Below are positions 26,308-33,924 of a stretch of DNA of 46,033 nt, piece by piece. The stretch is from a virus. The stretch is from positions 1-46,033 of IMG/VR virus record IMGVR_UViG_3300034013_000139; one strand, written 5' to 3'. The notes below the pieces were generated by a model that saw only the letters and a program-made list of their open reading frames with translations, searched no databases and was not told the origin of the DNA. Each line of letters starts with the position of its first letter. Positions within the stretch are counted from its first letter, which is position 1. The position numbers were made by a program, and so were the translations under genes.

Positions 26308-26936
26308 GCTAACTCCATAAGGCTGTAGTCAAAGTGATGATACATACGAATACTTGCGAGTGCCTCGTCAGTAACGCTGTCGTCCCACTTAGACGGTGTG
26401 CTTTGATTGATGTGCGGAACAGTGCCGATCTGTAGGATATTACTCAGGTCTGTCTCGTTGTAGCACCTAAGCACTTGCAGCGGACGACTTCCAATACCCT
26501 TAAGATACTGTGTCGCACTCTTATGTACGGCAGGCATCTGGAATGCTACTGCATGGTACGTGTCTTCGTCATTGTCGGGAGACGAGAACTTAGAAGTACT
26601 CTGCATAACCCAATCGCTGAACGGCCTGTCTGCGTCGAGGTTCTGCTCCCTGATCCACCATGGCGGTGCTGCCGGATTGCGCTGCGGGCTTACGTTTTGC
26701 ATGTACCGCCACAGGCTCTTAAGCCGTTCGACGGGATCGCGTAAACAATACACGAATGTCCAGTTACTATACAGAACTTGATCGAACCCTCTGTTAAACA
26801 GTTCTACCTCTCCGTGCCTGTGCGGACAGAAGGCATCTTTGTAAACATCAAGCACCGTCTGCTTAAGTGCCGTACTGCCACTACGCGGAGGCATAATGAC
26901 AATCTTACCAAGTTCAGGAATTACTAGCAAGGTCAT
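26304..26936 (-). CDS. Sulfotransferase-family protein
   Basis: The 210-residue protein carries the two PAPS-binding motifs of the family: the 5'-phosphosulfate loop PPRSGSTALK (16-25) and the 3'-phosphate region CLRDPVERLKSLWRY (64-78). Such enzymes transfer sulfate to sugars or proteins. The acceptor here is unknown; a host envelope glycan is a guess. It is coupled to neighbours on both sides by short overlaps within the DNA metabolism block. Confidence 0.82.
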   Translation of the reverse strand: MTLLVIPELGKIVIMPPRSGSTALKQTVLDVYKDAFCPHRHGEVELFNRGFDQVLYSNWTFVYCLRDPVERLKSLWRYMQNVSPQRNPAAPPWWIREQNLDADRPFSDWVMQSTSKFSSPDNDEDTYHAVAFQMPAVHKSATQYLKGIGSRPLQVLRCYNETDLSNILQIGTVPHINQSTPSKWDDSVTDEALASIRMYHHFDYSLMELA

Positions 26937-27360
26937 GCTCCATGATGTATTTCATTACTTCTTTGAGGTCGTACGTAACAAGGCTTGCGAACTGGTACAT
27001 AATGTCCCACCGTTCCTCGCTGCTGCTACCATCAAGAAGGATGATACCGTGCTTACCACGACCGATCTGGTATCCGAGTTCCATGTGTCCAGATTTGCCA
27101 GCGGGCAATACAAGAACCATGTAGTCTGACTGGTCAATAAATTTCTTGTCGAAATTATAGACGTTCACACTAGCAGGTTCCTTTAGGGCAGACAGGTAGT
27201 CAAGACCTTTGCTCTGATAGTATGCCTTCCAATGATCGTCAGCTTCTGGTCCTGCTGCGTACCAATCCATGAACACTTGATGCTCAGGGAGCGCATCTGT
27301 AAGACGGTCCCGGATATCAAGCATGTTTGGATTACGTAGTGATCCGGCTACATAGATCAT
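26914..27360 (-). CDS. Nucleoside 2-deoxyribosyltransferase-like protein
   Basis: The 148-residue protein has a Rossmann-like N-deoxyribosyltransferase fold: IYVAGSLRNPNM at the start, DYMVLVLPAGKSGHMELGY (~85-103, with the probable catalytic Glu of the S-x-x-x-E-x-G-Y motif) and GRGKHGIILL. Relatives swap bases on deoxynucleosides or act on nucleotide derivatives, and are frequent in phages. Start ATG at 27360 overlaps the preceding gene (ATGA). Confidence 0.72.
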   Translation of the reverse strand: MIYVAGSLRNPNMLDIRDRLTDALPEHQVFMDWYAAGPEADDHWKAYYQSKGLDYLSALKEPASVNVYNFDKKFIDQSDYMVLVLPAGKSGHMELGYQIGRGKHGIILLDGSSSEERWDIMYQFASLVTYDLKEVMKYIMEHDLASNS

Positions 27361-27554
27361 GCGTCGGCACCTTTCACGCAGTCGATAACAAAGCCAACAG
27401 CCGGATGGCCTTGCTGCATCATCATCCAGTTGTACTCCGCTGCGAACGTAGCAGTGACGAACATGCACTCTGCATGGGTGTAAAAGCGGTCGGTAGGCTT
27501 GAGAGTAACAAGTTCACCATTGAGCATCATTGCTACAATAACTGCTACGTACAT
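27357..27554 (-). CDS. Hypothetical small protein (65 aa)
   Basis: The N-terminus (MYVAVIVAMMLNGELVTLK) is short and hydrophobic, followed by a soluble helix with two cysteines (C30, C59). No family recognised. A ribosome site (AAGGATAAGCA) precedes the ATG. It lies between the metallophosphoesterase and the deoxyribosyltransferase-like gene and overlaps the latter by four bases. Confidence 0.6.
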   Translation of the reverse strand: MYVAVIVAMMLNGELVTLKPTDRFYTHAECMFVTATFAAEYNWMMMQQGHPAVGFVIDCVKGADA

Positions 27555-27557
27555 TGC

Positions 27558-29171
27558 TTATCCTTTCGTGCTGGCGTCTCGCCAAGCTTTGCCATACTTG
27601 ATTGTCAAGATCGCTCGCTTACCATTCAAGTAGGTTACGATAAAGCTATGCGACCAGCTAGACAGGCCCATGTTGTATCCCATGTCAAGAGAGCCATACA
27701 CGCCTGCGGTGTACACGCCATCCACAATACTAGCAGAGTGCGTGTGAGCGGTATTCGCCTTCCCTACGGTACGCAGGTTCAGCGGATTGCCTCGTGCGCC
27801 ATTCGGTCCCAAATGACCATGCACACCAGCTTCGATGTTCGTGCCATATACCTTGTAGCTTTCGTCTTCCTTAACGACTTCGATATTCCGCATAGGCAGA
27901 CGTGACAGCAAGGCATCTTCAAACGGGTGGTAGTAAGCACCGCGTCGGATAGCCTCGTGCATACGCAGATTGTGCTTAAGCCAGAAGCCAGCGTTAGGCG
28001 GATCATAGAACGCAGAGGTATCCCGGAGCCAGCGATGCAATGCTACGTCATGGTTAGACGTGATTACAATGCTCTTACACCAAGGACGATGTGCCAGCTT
28101 GAGAATACGCGCTGCAACATCAAACTCTGCCTCTACACTCTCGGTGTTCCGATGGTGCATCTTCCACAAGAAGTGCGCGTCTTTGATGTTGTGGTGATTG
28201 CGCGGCATGAAGTCGATAGTGTCATGGAAGAACTGCTCGTAAGGCAACAGCCGATCCAAGATACCGCCCTCTGCGAACACGTCTTCGATAATGAAAGCGT
28301 CTGCCTTCATACCGTGAATGTCGCCATGGGTGATAGCAGCAACACGCATACCATCTGTACCGCCATCAGGTGTCCAGTACGTATCCAGATCATAGAAGCA
28401 CCCGTTAAGGTCCGCGTTGATCTGTCTCGCCCACCATGCACCATCGTCGTCTACCTCTACAACCAACGCACCGAATACATGGTGGAACTCTGCCACCTGT
28501 CCTGCGACCCGTTGAATGTAGTTCCGCTGCGTCACAGTACCCGTAGTGTACAGAAACACAGGCTGCTCGTCCTTCATGGTAGGTACGCTGTCCATCCGCA
28601 TCTTAACATGTGGGATCACTGCGCTATTACCACGAGTGTACGTCTTGAGTGTACTCAGAGGATGCACACGAGTAGGAATGATGTTCAGTTCGCCACACCA
28701 TACAAGATCAGGTGCGATCTGAACAGACTGGTCTGAGGCATACGGCTCAATACGCGGATCATACCACGCACCGTCGCCATCACTCGACTTAGCAGAACCG
28801 TCCTTGGCATCATTAGCAGACAGTGCTTTCTTGCTGTACACAAAACGGCTAACATGCAGTTCTGCATTTCTGTATTCCAGATAGTGCATCAAAGACTGCC
28901 AGAACTTGTCATGCAGCTTAGTATTGTTCTGCGCGCAGGTAAACACAAAGGTTTTACCCGTGGCTTTAATCCGGCGATGGTCTGGTGCTTCCAGTACACC
29001 GCCTGCAAGGTCCAACTCCGGTTGAGTTTCCTCAGAGTAATTCCGTGCCAACTCCACGAATGTAGAGTTACGGAACTTGTATCCTTGCTCTCGCAAGAGG
29101 TCGCGGGCGGACATAGTAGCACCGCCTGATACCTGCAATGCGCTATTCACTGCTGCTTGATTTATCTTCAC
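27558..29171 (-). CDS. Metallophosphoesterase with a long unknown N-terminal region
   Basis: The C-terminal half has calcineurin-type metal motifs: HGDIHG (282-287), SNHD (372-375), VHGHLG and a final AHTHS. Such enzymes hydrolyse phosphomonoesters or diesters, including DNA ends. Residues 1-275 show no recognised domain. I prefer GTG at 29171, behind GGGAG with good spacing and overlapping the helicase end by 29 bases (537 residues). ATG at 29114 is the alternative. Confidence 0.78.
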   Translation of the reverse strand: MKINQAAVNSALQVSGGATMSARDLLREQGYKFRNSTFVELARNYSEETQPELDLAGGVLEAPDHRRIKATGKTFVFTCAQNNTKLHDKFWQSLMHYLEYRNAELHVSRFVYSKKALSANDAKDGSAKSSDGDGAWYDPRIEPYASDQSVQIAPDLVWCGELNIIPTRVHPLSTLKTYTRGNSAVIPHVKMRMDSVPTMKDEQPVFLYTTGTVTQRNYIQRVAGQVAEFHHVFGALVVEVDDDGAWWARQINADLNGCFYDLDTYWTPDGGTDGMRVAAITHGDIHGMKADAFIIEDVFAEGGILDRLLPYEQFFHDTIDFMPRNHHNIKDAHFLWKMHHRNTESVEAEFDVAARILKLAHRPWCKSIVITSNHDVALHRWLRDTSAFYDPPNAGFWLKHNLRMHEAIRRGAYYHPFEDALLSRLPMRNIEVVKEDESYKVYGTNIEAGVHGHLGPNGARGNPLNLRTVGKANTAHTHSASIVDGVYTAGVYGSLDMGYNMGLSSWSHSFIVTYLNGKRAILTIKYGKAWRDASTKG

Positions 29172-30429
29172 TCTCGTCTCCCATAATAGGCATGTCAACG
29201 TAACGCGCCCGCATTGGTTCATATTTAACAGTCGCACGAGGATCGCTTGGTCCTGTGTCAACCCGCAGCTTGTTCTTAGGCAGCGATAGCCAACGTACGT
29301 TGCCGTACCCCGGATCATTCGATGCACCGATCATAAGCTGAAAGTCACACGCGCCTTGCTTACCTGTCTTACTGTCTTTAAGCATCCCAAGTGTAGGAAA
29401 CTGTAGTCCGTCACCGTCATTGGATATCTGCGATGTAGCAAGACCGATAGCGTCATACTTGACTGCAAGTTCTCGGCCCCATTGATACATGCGTTCCAAC
29501 CCAAGGTCGGTACGTGCGCTATCACCAAAGCCTCGCACGTTGTCGATCATGTCATAAACGACAACCTTGGCATTGTTAGCTTCGATGATCTGCTCCACGG
29601 CGAAGTTATCCATACCGTGAATGTCAACAACTCTGATCTTGTCTCGTCTGCCCATAAGCTTGGCATACGCCATGCCCGCAACCTTACGCTGACTAAGTTC
29701 AATCAACTTCGTCTTGGTAATGCCTAGAGCAGCTTGGTACAGCCGAGGTACGATACGCTTACCCGGACCTTCATTGTTAAGCCAGAGTATATTCTCGTCC
29801 GGTCCAATCTGCGGTGCAAAGTAAGTCAACTCTGATGCAAGGAAAGTAGTCTTACCTTTGTCAGGTCGGCCTGCAATGATACCAAAGTCACCGCCACGCA
29901 ACGGACGCATACTGTTATTCAGTACGTCTAGCCGCCACTTGATCCCGTTCGTCTCGTTATCTTCAAGCAGTAGGTCGTCAATGTCGTCGTCGATGAACTT
30001 GATATCTTTCATACCCGCGTCCATCTTGTACTCTTGAATGCTTGTCGCAAGATGATGGTACAACTGCGGCAATTCACCTTCTTCAAACGCTGCGATCTTG
30101 TTCGCAATGGTCGTAGCCAAACGCAGTTCAAGCAAGCTACGCATAACTTCCATGCGCGTTTCTTCGTCTACGTTCTCTCGTGCGCGGTTCAGCACAATCT
30201 CTAGTGCCTGCCGCTTGTCGTCTTTCAGTCCGCTATGCCATGCACGGAACAACGGCAAGAACACGTCAAAGTCAACCGACTGATGATCGGGGAACTTATC
30301 AAAGTACTTGCCGTAATCCTTGATGATAACAAGTGTCTGCGGATCGAGTGCATTGTCCGTTATACGCCCTCGCACCTTGTAGAAGTTTTCGCGGTGCTTG
30401 AGAATACGCAGGAGCGTGAGGTCGATCAT
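29143..30429 (-). CDS. Replicative DNA helicase, DnaB/gp4B-like
   Basis: The 428-residue hexameric helicase lacks a primase domain. Walker A is AGRPDKGKT (186-194), Walker B VVVYDM (289-294), and the sensor region is GLATSQIS (329-336). The N-terminal 160 residues are helical, as in DnaB-type proteins. T7 fuses primase and helicase, but here they are two genes, as in phiKMV. The gene starts 11 bases after the zinc-ribbon frame, behind AGGAGTTAACAC. Confidence 0.92.
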   Translation of the reverse strand: MIDLTLLRILKHRENFYKVRGRITDNALDPQTLVIIKDYGKYFDKFPDHQSVDFDVFLPLFRAWHSGLKDDKRQALEIVLNRARENVDEETRMEVMRSLLELRLATTIANKIAAFEEGELPQLYHHLATSIQEYKMDAGMKDIKFIDDDIDDLLLEDNETNGIKWRLDVLNNSMRPLRGGDFGIIAGRPDKGKTTFLASELTYFAPQIGPDENILWLNNEGPGKRIVPRLYQAALGITKTKLIELSQRKVAGMAYAKLMGRRDKIRVVDIHGMDNFAVEQIIEANNAKVVVYDMIDNVRGFGDSARTDLGLERMYQWGRELAVKYDAIGLATSQISNDGDGLQFPTLGMLKDSKTGKQGACDFQLMIGASNDPGYGNVRWLSLPKNKLRVDTGPSDPRATVKYEPMRARYVDMPIMGDESEDKSSSSE

Positions 30430-30439
30430 GTGTTAACTC

Positions 30440-30526
30440 CTATTCTCTACCGCAGCGCGGGCATCGCCTACTAACCCATGTAGGCCACGTGTAGTCACAC
30501 CAGTAACAGCTACGTGTAGTTTTCAT
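30440..30526 (-). CDS. Tiny zinc-ribbon protein (28 aa)
   Basis: This frame begins MKTTRSCYWCDYTW and contains CYWC and CPRC, a complete four-cysteine zinc knuckle in 28 residues. An AAGGAG ribosome site sits inside the last codons of primase, and the stop is ten bases before the helicase start. Its place between primase and helicase suggests a role in priming or loading. Both the coding call and the function are inferred from the motif and spacing. Confidence 0.6.
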   Translation of the reverse strand: MKTTRSCYWCDYTWPTWVSRRCPRCGRE

Positions 30527-30528
30527 AC

Positions 30529-31359
30529 TTAACTCCTTAACGCTTCATCTATTGCCTCCCTGATAGTATCTCTGCTTAGATACTTTGGGTCTTTGTCTGC
30601 CTTCGCCCTGACAAGGCGACAGCCGTGTACGCTGAATGACTTACGCATCTTAACGTACGCATCGCGTCCAGCCTTGTCAGGGTCGGTGAATGACACGATG
30701 GTTGTAGCCAAGCAGGTTAATTCTGCTGTGTCTTGCGACGCTACGCTCGTGCCGAGGATTGCTGCTGCATCATAGCCTGCTGAGGCGACAGCTATTGCTG
30801 ACAGTATATCCTCAGTCAGTACCATGACTAGTCTATTAGGTTTAATTGGGAAATGAAGTGTAGGTCTGCCTTGTATCATCTTGTACTTGGGTCGCTCACC
30901 GTTTACTGCACGGGCAACTAGTCCTACGTCTTTGAGTGTTCTGTCACGTACTGGAATAAGGAGACGCTTACTTGCGTCATGCCACTTAATCCCGTGTACA
31001 TGCTCTGCCACTTCTGGTGTCAATCCACCATTGAGCAGCCATACTAATGCTTGCTCTGGAGCGAACTCCAAGCCTATTGCATCAGGAGGCATACCTGTGA
31101 ACTGTTTAAGTTCGTCAAGCGCAGCATTGCTTGCTGCACGTAGTTCTTTCAGTGACCTACTCTCTACCGGATGGAAGAGTTTCTCTCCGCAACGGAAGCA
31201 GTAAAGACTGTATCCCTTGAGGTTGTTAGCAATGTATGCTGTAGGCTCATTAGTGCAATGGGCGATCTTGCGGCGCTGGTTTATGTCCAGCAGCTTCGCG
31301 CTGTCTAGCCAGTGCAGTTTCGATGGTTTGGCGTACGAGTTCTGGTGTCTCACCGACAT
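30529..31359 (-). CDS. DNA primase, gp4A-like with zinc finger and Toprim domain
   Basis: The protein makes RNA primers for replication. An N-terminal zinc-binding region has H34/C35 and C54/C57 (CFRC). The Toprim domain has E183 (LTEDI) and the DPD motif with D226 and D228 (TDPDKAG). The start is chosen as ATG 31359 behind GGAG because the zinc site needs these residues; this overlaps the upstream gene by 110 bases. GTG six bases further in is another option. Length 276 residues. Confidence 0.88.
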   Translation of the reverse strand: MSVRHQNSYAKPSKLHWLDSAKLLDINQRRKIAHCTNEPTAYIANNLKGYSLYCFRCGEKLFHPVESRSLKELRAASNAALDELKQFTGMPPDAIGLEFAPEQALVWLLNGGLTPEVAEHVHGIKWHDASKRLLIPVRDRTLKDVGLVARAVNGERPKYKMIQGRPTLHFPIKPNRLVMVLTEDILSAIAVASAGYDAAAILGTSVASQDTAELTCLATTIVSFTDPDKAGRDAYVKMRKSFSVHGCRLVRAKADKDPKYLSRDTIREAIDEALRS

Positions 31360-31639
31360 ATACAACTCCATCTCCCATCATATACGCATGGGTAACGTCT
31401 TCCTCTCCAACGTATCCTGTACGTGACACTGTGATGCACACGCTCAGGTCGTTCTTGTCGATTACATAGAAGTGCGGCTGTCCATCCCACATAGTCCACA
31501 CGTTGTAATGACGTGTGATGTTATGCGTTAGTTCAGGTACGTACTCCATCCACGCATCTCGTTGAACAGGTGCAGTGGCGAACCACCGCACCATATTACG
31601 GAAATGCAGGTCGTCGAACAGGTGTTCGATCAATTGCAT
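31250..31639 (-). CDS. Hypothetical protein (129 aa)
   Basis: A soluble, Trp/His-rich protein (MQLIEHLFDDLHFRNMVRWF start), with a likely central beta sheet (WDGQPHFYVIDKNDLSVCITVS) and a C-terminal helix. No family recognised. The ATG follows AAGGATAAGCA and lies three bases after the secreted VDP-repeat gene. Its end overlaps the primase start region. Confidence 0.6.
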   Translation of the reverse strand: MQLIEHLFDDLHFRNMVRWFATAPVQRDAWMEYVPELTHNITRHYNVWTMWDGQPHFYVIDKNDLSVCITVSRTGYVGEEDVTHAYMMGDGVVYVGETPELVRQTIETALARQREAAGHKPAPQDRPLH

Positions 31640-31642
31640 TGC

Positions 31643-32143
31643 TTATCCTTCTGCTTCTTCGCTCAGAACCTTCGCCTTGCATTGTGCATGGGCGATCTCT
31701 TGGTTGCGGCCAAAGGCGGTATGTACGTAAATCTTGCCATCGGCGCGACGTTCACACGTACCAGTCCAGTGCTGTGCAACATAAGGTGCCTGCTCTGCGT
31801 CACCTTTACCAAACTCGAAGTTCGGCACAACAGGCGCAACGGGTGCAGGATCAACAGGCTCGGTCGGATCGACGGGATCAACAGGGTCCACTGGATCAAC
31901 AGGATCAATGGGGTCCACAGGGTCAATCGGGTCTACCGGGTCGATAGGGTCCACGGGATCAACCGGATCAACGGGATCGACAGGTTCTTCCGGCGTCGGC
32001 TCAGGATCGAACGGCTCCGGCCAATCGGAAACTTCGGGATCACCGAGAGTGATAGCATGTGCCATGTTGACTGCAAAAGCAGAAACAATAACGAACGCCA
32101 GTGCTGCGATGATCGCACGGATATGGATGTAATTCAGACGCAT
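31643..32143 (-). CDS. Secreted protein with VDP-repeat spacer and cysteine-containing end domain
   Basis: The 166-residue protein has a clear Sec signal peptide (hydrophobic residues 9-25, predicted cut after AHA at 30). An acidic Pro-rich stretch leads into thirteen V/I-D-P tripeptides (55-93), a stiff extended spacer, then a small domain (~103-160) with two cysteines ([20 protein letters not shown]) that could form a disulphide. It should be exported to the periplasm. No family recognised. As an early or middle gene it may change the envelope, for example to block superinfection; that is a guess. Confidence 0.75.
   Translation of the reverse strand: MRLNYIHIRAIIAALAFVIVSAFAVNMAHAITLGDPEVSDWPEPFDPEPTPEEPVDPVDPVDPVDPIDPVDPIDPVDPIDPVDPVDPVDPVDPTEPVDPAPVAPVVPNFEFGKGDAEQAPYVAQHWTGTCERRADGKIYVHTAFGRNQEIAHAQCKAKVLSEEAEG
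31865..31981 (-). repeat. Tandem 9-bp repeat coding for V/I-D-P
   Basis: Thirteen 9-base units encode VDP or IDP. Third positions vary among units (GTT/GTC/GTG, GAT/GAC, CCA/CCT/CCC/CCG), so the protein repeat appears to be maintained by selection rather than by recent slippage alone. Unit number may vary between isolates. Confidence 0.9.
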
Positions 32144-32206
32144 GTATATCTCCTATACAGTGTTAAGGTGTGCCAGTTGTTACGCACCGCTGGCAAAGCG
32201 TGGTCC

Positions 32207-32587
32207 TTAGTTCAGGACCGAGTTCAGCAGATCATCAGCAGACTGCTCTGCCGTGGGTTCTGCGGTCGGTTCTTCGCCGCCTTCAACAGCCGGGACAGCA
32301 CCAGCAGCGCCATACGACATGCGGGTGGGTTTGCCGATCAGCTTGAGTTCAACAGCGCGGTTCAGGTAGTTCCGCACGGTCTGCTGCGTCGGGATTTCAA
32401 GGCCAAGACGGGTGGCCGCTGCGATGATCTGATTGATCGACAGTTCGGTGAAGCCACGGGCCACACCTTTGTTGACAACGCCAGCCCATGCTTTGACAGC
32501 TTCATCAGTGTCGCGTGTCAGCTTGCTGCCGAGTTCTTCGGGAAGGTCGGACAGGTCGGCAAAGTCAAACGGGTCTTTCTCAGACAT
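32207..32587 (-). CDS. Hypothetical protein with possible winged-helix region and acidic tail (126 aa)
   Basis: Residues ~50-87 (INQIIAAATRLGLEIPTQQ then TVRNYLNRAVELKLIGKP) look like a helix-turn-helix with a following wing. The N-terminus and the last 30 residues are acidic (EEPTAEPTAEQSADDLLNSVLN). The fold reading is tentative. It is the first gene downstream of the promoter motif at 32687, with an AGGAGAATACC site. Confidence 0.6.
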   Translation of the reverse strand: MSEKDPFDFADLSDLPEELGSKLTRDTDEAVKAWAGVVNKGVARGFTELSINQIIAAATRLGLEIPTQQTVRNYLNRAVELKLIGKPTRMSYGAAGAVPAVEGGEEPTAEPTAEQSADDLLNSVLN

Positions 32588-32632
32588 GGTATTCTCCTAT
32601 GTGGTGGGTTGATGATGCTACGCTGCATCTAG

Positions 32633-32658
32633 GATAGGCCGAGGTTAGTCAGCCTATC
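32633..32658 (-). other. Hairpin in the leader of the 32207 gene
   Basis: On the minus strand GATAGGC pairs with GCCTATC around a 12-base loop. It lies about 30 bases downstream of the promoter motif and 45 bases before the start codon, so it would be in the 5' leader of the transcript. Confidence 0.4.
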
Positions 32659-32686
32659 TCCGTTGAAGCGTACCTTACTGCGTCGT

Positions 32687-32708
32687 CTTTACATAAAGGT
32701 GTCCCGGA
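32687..32708 (-). promoter_or_regulatory. Candidate phage RNA polymerase promoter in the early/middle region
   Basis: On the minus strand it reads CTTCCGGG, ACACC, TTTATGTAAAG, the same spacing as the copies at 1361, 16955 and 37635. It sits in a 123-base gap, directly after a stop codon and before genes leading to replication. Confidence 0.65.
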
Positions 32709-32710
32709 AG

Positions 32711-32905
32711 TCAGGTCTTTAGTCGAACATGGATACGATACAGCACGTTCGTCCCTAATGCCTTGCTTGTTCTGCGAACAGGAGTATAGAACGTATCACC
32801 ATACCTAGTTTTGTAAGCAGACACCGTTACTTCACCCTTACGTTCAAGCACGTCCCGCGTCTTCCATTTACCAAGCACAAAGGAAGACTTAGGAGCCGCG
32901 CTCAT
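32711..32905 (-). CDS. Hypothetical small basic protein (64 aa)
   Basis: The frame beginning MSAAPKSSFVLGKWKTRD starts in a 4-base ATGA overlap with the gene before it. It is Lys/Arg-rich and probably all beta (VTVSAYKTRYGDTFYTPV). A longer frame from 33007 lacks support. No family recognised. Confidence 0.6.
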   Translation of the reverse strand: MSAAPKSSFVLGKWKTRDVLERKGEVTVSAYKTRYGDTFYTPVRRTSKALGTNVLYRIHVRLKT

Positions 32906-33087
32906 TTCAACACCCACCGACCATTCACCTTCATCCAGTACGCAAAGGCACGAAGGTGTGCAGTGAGGTATCCCGGCGTACTGTAGACACGGAACAGACG
33001 CAACCATTCATCAGGGTTGTAGTACTTCTCGTTGTACAACGGCCCTTCATTCATACGTCTGATGTACTCGTCATGCGGTATGTTCAT
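32902..33087 (-). CDS. Hypothetical small protein (61 aa)
   Basis: A soluble aromatic-rich protein (NIPHDEYIRRMNEGPLYNEK start, LRAFAYWMKVNGRWVLK end). It is coupled by short overlaps with the genes on both sides in an early operon of small genes. No family recognised. Confidence 0.6.
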   Translation of the reverse strand: MNIPHDEYIRRMNEGPLYNEKYYNPDEWLRLFRVYSTPGYLTAHLRAFAYWMKVNGRWVLK

Positions 33088-33199
33088 CTTCTGCTCCTAC
33101 ATTACCGTCGCTGAGTGTATCAGCGTGTTGCATGATCTTGATGATGATGTATACGCAGGTGTACCCTACGATAAAGCCCCACAGGTCAATCGGAAGCAT
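33071..33199 (-). CDS. Small single-pass membrane peptide (42 aa)
   Basis: The frame begins MLPIDLWGFIVGYTCVYIII. Residues 6-22 form one membrane segment, and the last 15 residues are acidic. ATG at 33199 follows GGGGAAG and overlaps the upstream gene by 14 bases; the end overlaps the next gene by 17. Tight packing supports it being real. Confidence 0.55.
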   Translation of the reverse strand: MLPIDLWGFIVGYTCVYIIIKIMQHADTLSDGNVGAEDEHTA

Positions 33200-33914
33200 C
33201 TTCCCCAACTCCTACGTTAACGAACAGTTTCCCGTTCTTCTGCAATTGAGTACGCATGTCGTCAAGATCAGCATTTGCAGCACCGCCAAGCACGATACTC
33301 ATATGCTCTGCACCGCTGATGAACGCATCGGCATACATGCGGTTCAGGTTATCATCAAGACCATCGGCCACTGCCTGATAGTCAAGCAAGTCAGTGTCGA
33401 AGTGCTGGTTGATAGTTTTCAGGATGCTGTCGAGTGCAGCAAGTCTCTTCGCAACTTCACGCTGCTGTGCCTCGAACATATTCGCAGGAGGATCAACCTC
33501 GCAGATGAAGTAACTGCCGTTGAAGAAAGACCAGTTCTCTTGCTTACGTGCAGTGTCGTACGTAACAGACCGCCAGATGCCAAGGTCAACATCAGCACGG
33601 CCAGAACCATCAATGTACCGCAGCGTAGCAGGACGCCAGTTCCTCGCACGAGGGGAGCCAAGGATCAGAATGCTTTCCTGATCGGCAGTGATGTGCGGCC
33701 AGCGGCGCTGCATTTCGTAGAACACCGCTTCCGGCAGTGCATATGCACGTTCCTGCACCCCCTTGTAGCATCCTGCACCCACAATCAAGTGTTCACCGAG
33801 CAAGAAGTTGAACGCTTCTGCAAGGCTCATGCAGACATGGCTTGAGAACACAACATGGTTCGGACAGGGCGACGAATAACCATGCACACCAGCAGTTTGA
33901 ACGAGAGCAGTCAT
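33186..33914 (-). CDS. Hypothetical protein (242 aa)
   Basis: A soluble mixed alpha/beta protein with a cysteine- and aromatic-rich N-terminal half, and a helical C-terminal half from ~160 (EAQQREVAKRLAALDSILKTI). No recognised motif. It is directly downstream of the kinase-like gene, separated by ten bases holding an AAGGAG site, so the two are probably co-expressed early. Confidence 0.65.
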   Translation of the reverse strand: MTALVQTAGVHGYSSPCPNHVVFSSHVCMSLAEAFNFLLGEHLIVGAGCYKGVQERAYALPEAVFYEMQRRWPHITADQESILILGSPRARNWRPATLRYIDGSGRADVDLGIWRSVTYDTARKQENWSFFNGSYFICEVDPPANMFEAQQREVAKRLAALDSILKTINQHFDTDLLDYQAVADGLDDNLNRMYADAFISGAEHMSIVLGGAANADLDDMRTQLQKNGKLFVNVGVGEDASD

Positions 33915-33924
33915 GTGTATCTCC

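Noticed and set aside
31865-31981. VDP repeat as an assembly artefact
   Set aside because: Units differ at silent positions and the frame stays open into a normal C-terminal domain.
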